27,765 nucleotides of DNA from CAIXQW01 sp046049675. GTDB lineage: Bacteria > Bacteroidota > Bacteroidia > Chitinophagales > Chitinophagaceae. Position 1 is the first letter of the stretch. Every line of letters starts with the position of its first letter. Under the pieces are notes generated by a model, which saw nothing but the letters and a program-made list of their open reading frames with translations, made no database searches and was not told the DNA's origin. The translations under genes were made by a program, and so were the position numbers. The DNA is taken from contig JBJORA010000104.1 of the NCBI GenBank assembly GCA_046049675.1, positions 1-27,765 on the forward strand. Reading direction: 5' to 3'. Below, piece by piece: positions 7,458-15,148 of this stretch.

Positions 7458-8975
7458 ATGAATAAAACCATACAAAAGGCACTCGTTTCGGTATTTTACA
7501 AAGATGGGCTAGAAGATATTGTTCGCACACTTGTACAACAAGGCGTGCAATTGTACAGTACAGGTGGCACACAAAGTTTTATCGAGCAATTGGGCTTGCC
7601 TTGCACGCCGGTAGAAGAACTTACTTCGTACCCAAGTATTTTGGGTGGTCGTGTAAAAACCTTACACCCAAAAGTGTTTGGCGCTATTTTGGCTAAACGT
7701 GCCGACGAGCAGCATGTGGCCGATATGCAGCAGTACGAAATTCCTGCCTTTGATTTAGTAATAGTAGATTTATATCCATTTGAAGAAACCGTAGCTACTA
7801 CAAACGAACATGCTGCTATCATCGAAAAAATAGATATAGGTGGCCCAAGTATGATACGCGCGGCCGCAAAAAACCATGCCGATGTAGCAGTACTTGCTAG
7901 CAAAGCCGATTATGCATATTTCTATGAGTTGTTGCAAAAGCAAGGCGCTACAACAAGCTTAGACGATCGCAAGTATTTGGCAACGCGCGCTTTTCAAGTG
8001 GTAGCCCAATACGATATGGCAATTGCCAATTGGTTTTTGGAAACGCCACAGCATAATATTACCATTCCGCTTTACAATGGTGCAAAACAAAGTTTGCGTT
8101 ATGGCGAAAACCCACATCAAAGCGCAGCCTTTTACGGTAACCTCAACGAAGTATTTACACAATTGCATGGCAAAGAATTAAGCTATAATAATCTAGTTGA
8201 TGTAGATGCTGCAGTGCAATTAGTAGCAGAATTTAGTGAACCAACTTTTGCTGTAATCAAGCATACCAATGCATGTGGCGTTGCAAGTGCAGCTACAATT
8301 TTAGAAGCATGGACTGCTGCATTAGCTGGTGATCCAGAAAGTGCTTTTGGCGGCGTATTATGTTGCAATGGCGAAATAGACAAAGCAACTGCAGAGGCCA
8401 TTAGTGAAATATTTTGTGAAGTGCTGATTGCTAAATCATTTAGTGATGATGCCTTAGCTATTTTGCAACAAAAGAAAAATAGAATTCTACTTGTACAAAA
8501 ACAGGCTGTAAAACCAGAGGCGATTATTAAGAACGTTATTAATGGTATCCTTGTGCAAGAGGCAGACAATAGTGTGCATGCAGATTGGCAGGAAGCTGGT
8601 GCGCGTGAATGCACTGCACAAGAAAAAGCCGACCTCGATTTTGCTAATAGGGTATGTAAACACTTGAAGAGTAATGCCATTGCCATTGTAAAGAATAGAC
8701 AGCTAATTGGTAAAGGTTGCGGCCAAACGAGTAGGGTAGATGCCTTAAAGTACAGCTTAGAAAAGGCACAGCAATTTGGTTTCGACACAAAAGGCGCTGT
8801 TTTGGCCAGTGATGCTTTCTTTCCGTTTGACGACTGTGTTCGTTTAGCGCATGCGGCGGGCATCAGTGCAGTAATTCAACCCGGTGGCAGTATTAGAGAC
8901 GCTGATAGCATTAACTATGCTAAAGACAATGGCATTGCCATGGTAATTACTGGTACAAGGCATTTCAAACACTAG
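7458..8975 (+). CDS. purH: Bifunctional AICAR transformylase/IMP cyclohydrolase
   Basis: Catalyses the last two steps of IMP synthesis: formyl transfer from 10-formyl-THF to AICAR, then ring closure. The N-terminal MGS-like cyclohydrolase domain shows STGGT (34-38), GGRVKTLHP (63-71) and DIGGPSMIRAAAKNH (126-140). The transformylase domain shows RYGENPHQ (214-221) and KHTNACG (268-274), the latter holding the catalytic Lys-His. The C-terminus SDAFFPFDDC...AVIQPGGSIRD is also typical. The frame is open 43 codons further upstream, but that stretch contains the -7 promoter element, so I take the ATG at 7458, giving 505 aa, close to the family's usual ~510. The other purine gene in the window, purF, is 1.2 kb downstream. 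Confidence 0.96.
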   Translation: MNKTIQKALVSVFYKDGLEDIVRTLVQQGVQLYSTGGTQSFIEQLGLPCTPVEELTSYPSILGGRVKTLHPKVFGAILAKRADEQHVADMQQYEIPAFDLVIVDLYPFEETVATTNEHAAIIEKIDIGGPSMIRAAAKNHADVAVLASKADYAYFYELLQKQGATTSLDDRKYLATRAFQVVAQYDMAIANWFLETPQHNITIPLYNGAKQSLRYGENPHQSAAFYGNLNEVFTQLHGKELSYNNLVDVDAAVQLVAEFSEPTFAVIKHTNACGVASAATILEAWTAALAGDPESAFGGVLCCNGEIDKATAEAISEIFCEVLIAKSFSDDALAILQQKKNRILLVQKQAVKPEAIIKNVINGILVQEADNSVHADWQEAGARECTAQEKADLDFANRVCKHLKSNAIAIVKNRQLIGKGCGQTSRVDALKYSLEKAQQFGFDTKGAVLASDAFFPFDDCVRLAHAAGISAVIQPGGSIRDADSINYAKDNGIAMVITGTRHFKH

Positions 8976-8990
8976 CTTATGATAGGGCTA

Positions 8991-9007
8991 GGCTATGCGG
9001 CATAGCC
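8991..9007 (+). terminator. Hairpin after purH
   Basis: GGCTATG and CATAGCC form a perfect 7-bp stem with a 3-nt loop, 15 nt after the purH stop. No run of T follows on the plus strand, so it is not a classical intrinsic terminator; it may act as a 3'-end stabiliser or a weak terminator. Confidence 0.4.
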
Positions 9008-9091
9008 ACGTTAAATTCGGGAAGTATATTTTAACGTAAAAAAGTTTGCAATAGATTAGGCAGTTTGCTAATTAATTATACATTTACAGTG

Positions 9092-9478
9092 TTGTTAGAA
9101 AGCAAACTCCATAATATTGAGGTTTCTGTAGAAACCTGCTACATTCCAGAGCAAAGTAATGCTTTGGTGAATGAGTTTGTTTTTGCCTATACTATTACCA
9201 TCACCAATAAAACCAACGCCATAGTACAACTCATGCGCAGACATTGGATAATCAATGATAGCAATGGTGAACTGCGCGAAGTAAAAGGCGAAGGTGTTGT
9301 AGGTGTGCAACCTATACTTGAGCCTAATGAATCGTATAAGTACACAAGTGGCTGCTGCCTTCGTACAGAGCTTGGCAAAATGCTGGGTTCTTATGAATTT
9401 GTAAATATGGAAACGCGCCAACAAGTAGTGGTGCCTATACCAGAATTTCAGTTGGTAGCGCCGTTTAAGTTGAACTAG
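9092..9478 (+). CDS. apaG: ApaG domain protein
   Basis: Small all-beta ApaG/DUF525 protein. The core FAYTITITN, LMRRHWIINDSNGELREVKG, EGVVGVQPILEPNESYKYTSG and the closing IPEFQL match the family throughout. Bacterial ApaG is historically linked to divalent cation efflux and Ap4A levels; its molecular role is still unclear. The frame has no ATG near its start. TTG at 9065 is possible, but a -7-like TACATTTA at 9079-9086 suggests that transcription begins after it, so I choose the TTG at 9092 (128 aa, close to the 125 aa of E. coli ApaG); GTG at 9089 is the alternative. The next gene starts 66 bp downstream. Confidence 0.88.
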   Translation: MLESKLHNIEVSVETCYIPEQSNALVNEFVFAYTITITNKTNAIVQLMRRHWIINDSNGELREVKGEGVVGVQPILEPNESYKYTSGCCLRTELGKMLGSYEFVNMETRQQVVVPIPEFQLVAPFKLN

Positions 9479-9544
9479 TAGAAGTAACTACGTGTTTACG
9501 TGCAAGCAACAAATGTGAAGGACAATTCTTAAGTGCAATAGCTA

Positions 9545-9973
9545 TTGAACGGTATTAGCAAATATTCAAAATTCAGAACGTTTTTTTATCTGAACTTCTT
9601 CACAGTTGCATTTCTTGAAACATTTTTCATTTTGTTTTCAAATGGCGTGAATACAGGAGTTGGAAAGATGTGGCAGTGCGTAGCAATAATGCTAGTTGTT
9701 TCTGCCTTAATTATTGTGATACAATATCCAGTTTTGACCTTATTTAAGCATTGGGCATACAAACTGCTAGTGTTTTATCTTTCAATGAATTTGTTCTTGT
9801 TTGCAATTGGCATAATTTGGGCAAGTCACAATGAAGGTTCTGATTGGAATCTGCATGTATTAATTGACCGTGGCATAAAGATGATGTTTATTGGTCAAGT
9901 ATTTGGAGGCCTCTTAATGTATCTCGTCGTTGTGATTGTGAATTGGAAGCTTAGACAGGATTTATTTGATTGA
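9545..9973 (+). CDS. Small four-helix membrane protein, unknown function
   Basis: A 142-residue hydrophobic protein with about four predicted transmembrane helices: ~12-34, ~43-65 (VAIMLVVSALIIVI), ~72-93 (LVFYLSMNLFLFAIGII) and ~115-135 (GQVFGGLLMYLVVVIV). The third and fourth helices are joined by a charged loop containing SHNEGSDWN. I do not recognise a family. A stop codon lies two codons upstream of the TTG at 9545, so TTG is the first possible start; there is no early ATG. It sits between apaG and purF. Two of its three arginines are AGA codons, which may mark it as less native than its neighbours, but the sample is tiny. Confidence 0.6.
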   Translation: MNGISKYSKFRTFFYLNFFTVAFLETFFILFSNGVNTGVGKMWQCVAIMLVVSALIIVIQYPVLTLFKHWAYKLLVFYLSMNLFLFAIGIIWASHNEGSDWNLHVLIDRGIKMMFIGQVFGGLLMYLVVVIVNWKLRQDLFD

Positions 9974-10117
9974 AGTAGATAATCAGCAGTTAATAGAAGG
10001 GGATTCTAAAACTGAATATTCCGATTTTTCAATACTTCATGTTACTTAAAGTGTAATTTGGTCGTTTGGCAATCGTTATTGCCTTACATATCACTGCAAT
10101 TTTCACCCCTATGCGCT

Positions 10118-10125
10118 TAACTTTG
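10118..10125 (+). promoter_or_regulatory. -7 element of purF (TAACTTTG)
   Basis: TAACTTTG matches TAnnTTTG exactly and ends 13 nt before the purF ATG, giving an expected leader of about nine nucleotides. No strong -33 element was seen. The rest of the 165-bp gap (9974-10138) is AT-rich with no other feature. Confidence 0.6.
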
Positions 10126-10138
10126 CAGCGCACACACC

Positions 10139-11989
10139 ATGAGCGACGCAATTAAACACGAATGTGGCCTAGCCTTTATTCGCTTACGCAAGCCACTATC
10201 GCACTACCATCAGCAATATGGCACCGTGTTTTACGGTATCAACAAAATGTACCTGCTAATGGAAAAGCAGCATAATCGTGGGCAAGATGGCGCAGGCTTT
10301 GTAGCCGTAAAGTTAGACCAAGAGCCAGGTACGCCATATATGCGCCGCATACGTACAAATGCGCAGCAACCCATTGCTGATATTATGCGCCAAATTCAAG
10401 AAGAAATTAAAGGCGTAGAAAAGCATTATCCCGATTTGCAAAATTATCCTGGCATGTGCAAAGGCTATTTGAGCTTTATGGGCGAAGTGCTAATGGGGCA
10501 TTTGCGCTATGGCACACAAGGCAGAAATAATATCGAGTATTGCCACCCTTTTGTGAAAGGCAATACAAGTCCGCATAAGCATTTGATTATGGCTGGTAAT
10601 TTTAATTTGGTAAATACCAAAGAATTATTTGCCGACCTTCATAAAGAAGAGCTAAGTCAACTCAATGTTGATAGTGATTTAGCTGCCATGATAGAAACTG
10701 TGCACAAGGCGCTTTGCGAAGATGCCAATGCACAGCACGGCAAACACAACTGGTTAGAAATCTTACAAAAGAGCGTATCTAAGTTTGATGGTGGATTTAC
10801 GAGTGCAGGTATCTGTGGCAGTGGTGATGCTTTTGTTGTGCGCGATAGGCATGGCATTAGACCTTGCTACTATTACATTAACGACGATGTGATAGCTGCA
10901 GCAAGCGAACGTGCAGCTTTGATGACAACTTTTAATGCTGCGCTAGAAGACGTACACGAATTGCCTCCTGCACATGCTTTGCTTGTTGAGAGTGGAGGCA
11001 AGTATTCTATTACTAAAATATTGCCAGATGCACCACGCTTGAGTTGTAGTTTCGAGCGTATTTATTTTAGTCGTGGTAGCGATGCAGAGATTTATGCAGA
11101 ACGCAAACAACTTGGAAGAAATTTAAGTGAGCGTGTCTTAAAAAGCATCAACTACGATTTACGCGATACAATTTTTTCTTTTATTCCGAATACAGCAGAA
11201 ACCGCTTTCTATGGTTTAATCAAAGGCGCAGAAGCTTACTTAAACAATATCAAAGTAGAGCGCATTACAAGCTGGCAAAAAGAGTTTAGCGAAGAAAAGT
11301 TACGCGAGATGATTGAGCGTCGTGTACGCGTAGAAAAAATTGCGATTAAGGATGTAAAGATGCGCACCTTTATTACTGACGACAGTAGTCGCAATGAAAT
11401 GGTGCAGCACGTGTACGATATTACTTATGGTACTGTTCGCAGAGGCATTGATAGTTTAGTCATTATTGACGACAGTATCGTACGTGGCACAACATTGCGC
11501 GAGAGTATCATTCGCATGTTAGATAGGCTAGGGCCTAAAAAGATTACGATTGTGAGTAGCTGTCCACAAATTCGTTACCCAGATTGCTATGGTATAGACA
11601 TGAGTAAGATGGGCGAGTTTATTGCTTTTCAAGCAGCTGTTGCACTATTGCAGCAAGCTGGGCAGCAGCAAAAGCTCGACGATATTTACAAGCAATGTAT
11701 CGAAGCACGAGAAGCAGATAAGTTACACGAAGCAAATTTTGTAAAGGCGGTTTACGATAGTTTTACGCCAGAAGAAATTAGCACACAAATTGCGCGAATG
11801 CTGCGCACTGAAGGTGTTAATGCGGAGATAGATATTATTTTCCAAGATATAGAAGGTTTACACAGCGCTTGCCCAAATAATTTGGGTGATTGGTATTTTA
11901 CAGGCAACTATCCTACAAGCGGTGGTAACGCGGTGGTCAATACAGCATTCATTAATTATATGGAAGGCAAAGCAGGTCGAGGTTACTAA
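10139..11989 (+). CDS. purF: Amidophosphoribosyltransferase
   Basis: First committed enzyme of purine synthesis: it makes phosphoribosylamine from PRPP and glutamine. The class II glutamine amidotransferase nucleophile is Cys9 (HECGLAF), so the first eight residues form a propeptide that must be removed. HNRGQDGAG (45-53) and RDRHGIRP (235-242) belong to this domain. The phosphoribosyltransferase domain carries the PRPP loop DDSIVRGTT (444-452). At 616 aa it is longer than E. coli PurF (505) and matches the long Bacteroidota form. The CxxC iron-sulfur ligands of Bacillus PurF near the C-terminus are replaced by ACPNNLGDWYFTGNYP, so an Fe-S cluster is not expected. The stop overlaps the next start by one base (TAATG). 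Confidence 0.93.
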   Translation: MSDAIKHECGLAFIRLRKPLSHYHQQYGTVFYGINKMYLLMEKQHNRGQDGAGFVAVKLDQEPGTPYMRRIRTNAQQPIADIMRQIQEEIKGVEKHYPDLQNYPGMCKGYLSFMGEVLMGHLRYGTQGRNNIEYCHPFVKGNTSPHKHLIMAGNFNLVNTKELFADLHKEELSQLNVDSDLAAMIETVHKALCEDANAQHGKHNWLEILQKSVSKFDGGFTSAGICGSGDAFVVRDRHGIRPCYYYINDDVIAAASERAALMTTFNAALEDVHELPPAHALLVESGGKYSITKILPDAPRLSCSFERIYFSRGSDAEIYAERKQLGRNLSERVLKSINYDLRDTIFSFIPNTAETAFYGLIKGAEAYLNNIKVERITSWQKEFSEEKLREMIERRVRVEKIAIKDVKMRTFITDDSSRNEMVQHVYDITYGTVRRGIDSLVIIDDSIVRGTTLRESIIRMLDRLGPKKITIVSSCPQIRYPDCYGIDMSKMGEFIAFQAAVALLQQAGQQQKLDDIYKQCIEAREADKLHEANFVKAVYDSFTPEEISTQIARMLRTEGVNAEIDIIFQDIEGLHSACPNNLGDWYFTGNYPTSGGNAVVNTAFINYMEGKAGRGY

Positions 11990-12492
11990 TGGGCACGTCA
12001 AAAAATATTATCATGGTAAGGCATGCCAAAAGTAGTTGGGTAGATTTTACTGCAACAGATTTTGACCGCGTGCTAAACGAACGTGGCTTGCGTGACGCGC
12101 CTGTGATGGGTGGCAGATTAGCCGCGCGGCAATTACCAATTCAAGTTATTCTTGCAAGCAGTGCAATGCGCACGAGGCAAACCGCAAAGCTCTTAGCCGA
12201 TGCTATTGATTTTCCGGAGGATAATATTATTTACACAGAACTATTATACCATGCGCCGGCAACCACAATTGATATGGTGATTGCAAAGCTAGACGATGGC
12301 TTGGATACGGTGATGATTGTGTGTCATAACAATGGCATTACAGATTGGGTTAACGAGCAGTGCGATTTTAGAATTGACAATATGCCGACCTGCGCCATTG
12401 CGGCCTTTAGTGCAGACTGTAGCAGCTGGCAACAGTACGGTACAGCAGCCAAAAAGCTCCTTTTTATCGACTTTCCTAAAATGCAGGCCTAA
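11989..12492 (+). CDS. SixA-like histidine phosphatase
   Basis: A 167-residue member of the histidine phosphatase superfamily, nearest to SixA, which dephosphorylates phosphohistidine. The catalytic motif RHAKSSW (11-17, nucleophile His12) opens the protein, followed by FDRVLNERG, the phosphate-binding region SSAMRTRQTA (57-66) and the second histidine in VCHNNG (His113). The short length and lack of a signal peptide fit cytoplasmic SixA. The ATG overlaps the purF stop, so the two genes are almost certainly co-transcribed and translationally coupled. Whether it acts on a phosphohistidine protein or a small phosphate ester is not shown by sequence. Confidence 0.85.
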   Translation: MGTSKNIIMVRHAKSSWVDFTATDFDRVLNERGLRDAPVMGGRLAARQLPIQVILASSAMRTRQTAKLLADAIDFPEDNIIYTELLYHAPATTIDMVIAKLDDGLDTVMIVCHNNGITDWVNEQCDFRIDNMPTCAIAAFSADCSSWQQYGTAAKKLLFIDFPKMQA

Positions 12493-12583
12493 CCTAGGAT
12501 TTGATGTGCTAAAACTCAGTTTATTTTAACGGTTTTTAGCTGCTTCGTGACATTTCTATGACAATCCAAGCTATAGTTTTTGC

Positions 12584-12591
12584 GACCTTTG
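12584..12591 (+). promoter_or_regulatory. Probable -7 element of the HmuY-like gene
   Basis: GACCTTTG matches the TAnnTTTG consensus at five of its six fixed positions and places the transcript start near 12596. That leaves a leader of ~24 nt to the ATG at 12620, with the purine-rich AGAAGGG just ahead of it acting as a possible ribosome binding site, unusual in this window. Confidence 0.4.
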
Positions 12592-12619
12592 TAGTCAATT
12601 GAGCGGTAAGAGAAGGGAT

Positions 12620-13609
12620 ATGAGGTTTTTGGTGATAGTGGGCTTAGCACTTACTTGTTTTAGCGCGTGTGTAAAACGCGACAAAGTGATTACTTTACCG
12701 CCGACAACGGGTAGCACTTTTGCGCAAGTCAATATGGGTACAAGCTATGATACCACCATCTATTACAATCTAGAACTTGGTAAAGAAGCGGGCAGAAGTT
12801 TGCAAAGCACCTGGGATATTGCACTTGATTGCCGCGCTACCAACAATGGCATTATGCTCAACGCTGCTAAGTTGATGCGTGCTGTTAATACAGGCAACCC
12901 GAACATCAATCTCGTAAAAACAGTGCCAACAATTGCACCAGAAGAATGGGGTTATGATGTGCCAGCGAGCATGTTGGATAGCACGTTTATTCGAAATCTT
13001 ACGAAAGCAGATGGTTCTAGTAAAAAAGAAACTTACATCTTAAAAATGGGTAGCGGCACAAAGTTGGCTTACTACAAATTAATGGTTGCTAGTGTTTCCG
13101 CTACTCAATATGTTTTGCAATACGATACGATTAGTGGTTCTAGTGCTACTAGTGTAGTGATTGGTAAAGATGATGTAACGAACTTTGTTTACTTTAATTT
13201 ACGTACAGGTAAAATTGTAAATGTAGAGCCGCCAAAAAATACATGGGATATCAAGTTTACGAGATATTGCCATCCATTTTATAATATCACGCCATTTATT
13301 GCATACAGTGTAACGGGTGTACTTACAAACCCAAGTGGTGTTATGGCAAGTGGCGATACAATTGCAACGGCAAAATTTGCAGAATTTAATTTAGCTGCAG
13401 CAGAAGCTCGCGTACTATCTACGCATAATGATGCTATTGGCTACAACTGGAAGGACTTACCAGAAATTACAGGACAGTATGTATTAAAGACTGATTTCAT
13501 CTACACGATTGAAACGCGTAGTAAACACTTGTACAAATTACATTTTGTAGACTTCTATTTGAACGGTAAAGGTGGTGCACCTAAGTTTGAGTATGAGAGG
13601 TTGAAGTAG
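12620..13609 (+). CDS. HmuY-like lipoprotein
   Basis: Predicted outer-membrane lipoprotein of the HmuY family. With the ATG at 12620 it begins MRFLVIVGLALTCFSAC, a lipoprotein signal whose lipidated Cys is residue 17; the frame is open seven codons further to a TTG. The HmuY fold is suggested by two repeated strand motifs, WDIALDCRATNNGI and WDIKFTRY, with YFNLRTGKIV between them. Family members such as Porphyromonas HmuY bind haem and hand it to a TonB-dependent receptor. No hmuR-like receptor or other haem gene is adjacent, so haem binding is inferred from family only. Length is 329 aa, longer than the ~200 of classical HmuY. Confidence 0.75.
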   Translation: MRFLVIVGLALTCFSACVKRDKVITLPPTTGSTFAQVNMGTSYDTTIYYNLELGKEAGRSLQSTWDIALDCRATNNGIMLNAAKLMRAVNTGNPNINLVKTVPTIAPEEWGYDVPASMLDSTFIRNLTKADGSSKKETYILKMGSGTKLAYYKLMVASVSATQYVLQYDTISGSSATSVVIGKDDVTNFVYFNLRTGKIVNVEPPKNTWDIKFTRYCHPFYNITPFIAYSVTGVLTNPSGVMASGDTIATAKFAEFNLAAAEARVLSTHNDAIGYNWKDLPEITGQYVLKTDFIYTIETRSKHLYKLHFVDFYLNGKGGAPKFEYERLK

Positions 13610-13716
13610 GGGGGGCGTAGATTGCGATTATTGTTCAAGGGATTAAACTTTTCTACTTCGCTTATTTGCTTGTGCAACGAGAGCGTTCTTCAGTTATTGG
13701 TCATTGAACTTAGATT

Positions 13717-13730
13717 TAATTGATCAATTA
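13717..13730. repeat. 14-nt perfect palindrome between convergent genes
   Basis: TAATTGATCAATTA is a perfect palindrome, 11 nt beyond the stop of the minus-strand unknown gene and about 107 nt beyond the HmuY-like stop. It is AT-rich and has no T run, so it is a poor terminator. It could be a protein-binding site or chance. Confidence 0.3.
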
Positions 13731-13741
13731 TTGCCCTCAGA

Positions 13742-14575
13742 CTATTTCTTCTCCATTAACTGCTCTAGGTATTGCCGTTGAAACTCAAGGCTATTTTCAG
13801 AATACCATTCGATATAATCAAGAAGCAGGTTATCTATACTAAAATAGTTTTTGATTCGAGATTTTCTTGGTAGATACTGTTGCAAGTCGAATAGTATGGA
13901 AGGGTTAAATATTTTCCAAAAACCGCTATCTGCACCTGAAACGTAAACCTTTGTTTCAGGCATCTTACTGATTGCAAAATCAAAGTGCAAATTGACGTTT
14001 TGATCGCTATTATTGAAATCTAAATATAACGCGTTGGTGTAGTCTAGCACAATTACATTTCTAAACTTATTTTTTACTAGTAAATACTTATCAAAGTAGG
14101 CAAGAGCAATAATTGAGTCTATGTCTGCAGCATCAGGCATCGTATATATCTTATGTCTAGCAAATAGTTGCCGCGATAATTGCTTTACTTTTTTCCTACT
14201 AGTTCGGACTGCGTATTCTTTTAGTGTATTTACATCAAATTGTACACAAGCGGTGTCCAAAGCACGGTCTTTAATTTTAGCCACTAGTGCTGTATCTAGA
14301 TTAAGAAACTTACAAACGCTAAGTGTGTCACATTTATCGTTACCGCTGCTATCAGTAGTACAGGTTATTGTTTTATATAGACGCTGATATCTTTGACCAT
14401 TTATCGGAATAAATTCCACAAGTTCATAAACAATCGGCTTCGATTTTTGCGAAAAATATGAGCTATTGCTATATTGTACACGTATAGTATCGGGATGTTG
14501 CGCAAGTACTTTTGGGTTTGTAATACAGCACACTACGGTAGTAAACGCAATATATAGGACGCTTAGTTTAACCAT
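13742..14575 (-). CDS. Secreted protein of unknown function, coupled to arsC
   Basis: A 277-residue protein with an N-terminal signal peptide (LYIAFTTVVCCI...VLAQ, cleavage near residue 26). I recognise no family. The mature part has a cysteine-containing loop (CTTDSSGNDKC, then SVCKF), a basic segment RTSRKKVKQLSRQLFARHK, and a tyrosine- and leucine-rich C-terminus. Its ATG lies inside the last codons of arsC (8-nt overlap), so it is the final gene of the arsenic-type cassette by layout. Whether it has anything to do with arsenic is unknown. It occupies the place where an ACR3 pump gene might have been expected. Confidence 0.65.
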   Translation of the reverse strand: MVKLSVLYIAFTTVVCCITNPKVLAQHPDTIRVQYSNSSYFSQKSKPIVYELVEFIPINGQRYQRLYKTITCTTDSSGNDKCDTLSVCKFLNLDTALVAKIKDRALDTACVQFDVNTLKEYAVRTSRKKVKQLSRQLFARHKIYTMPDAADIDSIIALAYFDKYLLVKNKFRNVIVLDYTNALYLDFNNSDQNVNLHFDFAISKMPETKVYVSGADSGFWKIFNPSILFDLQQYLPRKSRIKNYFSIDNLLLDYIEWYSENSLEFQRQYLEQLMEKK

Positions 14576-15002
14576 TGAATTCTAGATGCAACTCCTTTTC
14601 AACAAACTCCTTGCAATACGCCTTAATCATTTCTCTTACTGATGCAAATTCCGCTTCAATTTCTTCAGCTGTACCTACTGCCTTTGCCGGGTCAGGAAAA
14701 TTAAAATGAAATCTTCGAGCGCTACTTGCAAAATGCGGGCAACGTTCTTTGGCATTATCGCAAACGGTAATGATGTAGTCAAAATTGATTTGACTATATT
14801 CCGTGACATTGTTTGAGGTATGATGGGAAATGTCAATGCCATCGGCATGCATAGTACCGATAGCTTTCGGATTAACGCCATGGGTTTCAACACCAGCGCT
14901 ATAGACTGTTACTTCAGTAGGATTTGTAAAGTGTGTGAGATAGCCATGTGCGATTTGACTTCTGCAGCTGTTACCCGTGCATAAAACAAGTATATTGATC
15001 AT
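14568..15002 (-). CDS. arsC: Arsenate reductase, thioredoxin-coupled LMW-PTP type
   Basis: Reduces arsenate to arsenite. It has the fold and active-site plan of the S. aureus pI258 type: the P-loop CTGNSCR (Cys8 to Arg14), the relay pair Cys81 and Cys88 in VCDNAKERC, and the catalytic Asp104 in FPDP. These match pI258 Cys10, Cys82, Cys89 and Asp105 in order and spacing, so thioredoxin recycling is expected. The frame can be read nine codons further up, but the ATG at 15002 gives MINILVLCTGNSC, the normal family start, and produces a 4-nt ATGA overlap with the stop of the microprotein gene upstream. Length is 144 aa, close to the 131 aa of pI258. Confidence 0.92.
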   Translation of the reverse strand: MINILVLCTGNSCRSQIAHGYLTHFTNPTEVTVYSAGVETHGVNPKAIGTMHADGIDISHHTSNNVTEYSQINFDYIITVCDNAKERCPHFASSARRFHFNFPDPAKAVGTAEEIEAEFASVREMIKAYCKEFVEKELHLEFNG

Positions 15003-15139
15003 AGCTTTACAAGGTTGATGAGTAGCCATAAAGCGTTAATAATGGTAAAGCGTGCATCAAAACCGTAGTACCAATTGAGCGCAATCATCCCTAGGATGAT
15101 GATAAGGAACTTCTTATTGGTCAGTAGATAATTCTTCAT
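14999..15139 (-). CDS. 46-residue membrane microprotein in the arsenic-type cassette
   Basis: A short frame from ATG at 15139 to TGA at 14999 encodes 46 residues: a basic start, a hydrophobic helix (KKFLIIILGMIALNWYYG), a polar turn (FDARF) and a second hydrophobic stretch (IINALWLLINLV). It starts 9 nt after the stop of the MerT-like gene, and its TGA overlaps the arsC ATG (ATGA), the layout of translationally coupled genes. Without it there would be an unexplained 146-bp gap in a cassette otherwise packed to within 20 nt. I do not know a named family. It may partner the MerT-like membrane protein; this is inference. Confidence 0.65.
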   Translation of the reverse strand: MKNYLLTNKKFLIIILGMIALNWYYGFDARFTIINALWLLINLVKL

Positions 15140-15148
15140 TGTAATCGA

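Noticed and set aside
8183..8863. 226-residue frame antisense to purH
   Set aside because: Complementary shadow of a conserved enzyme; no recognisable motif.
9065..9067. TTG start for apaG
   Set aside because: A -7-like TACATTTA lies downstream of it; the start at 9092 gives the family's usual length. Kept as a lower-likelihood alternative.
12508..12540. GCTAAAA...TTTTAGC inverted repeat after the sixA-like gene
   Set aside because: Seven A/T-rich pairs around a 19-nt loop with no T run; too weak for a terminator call.
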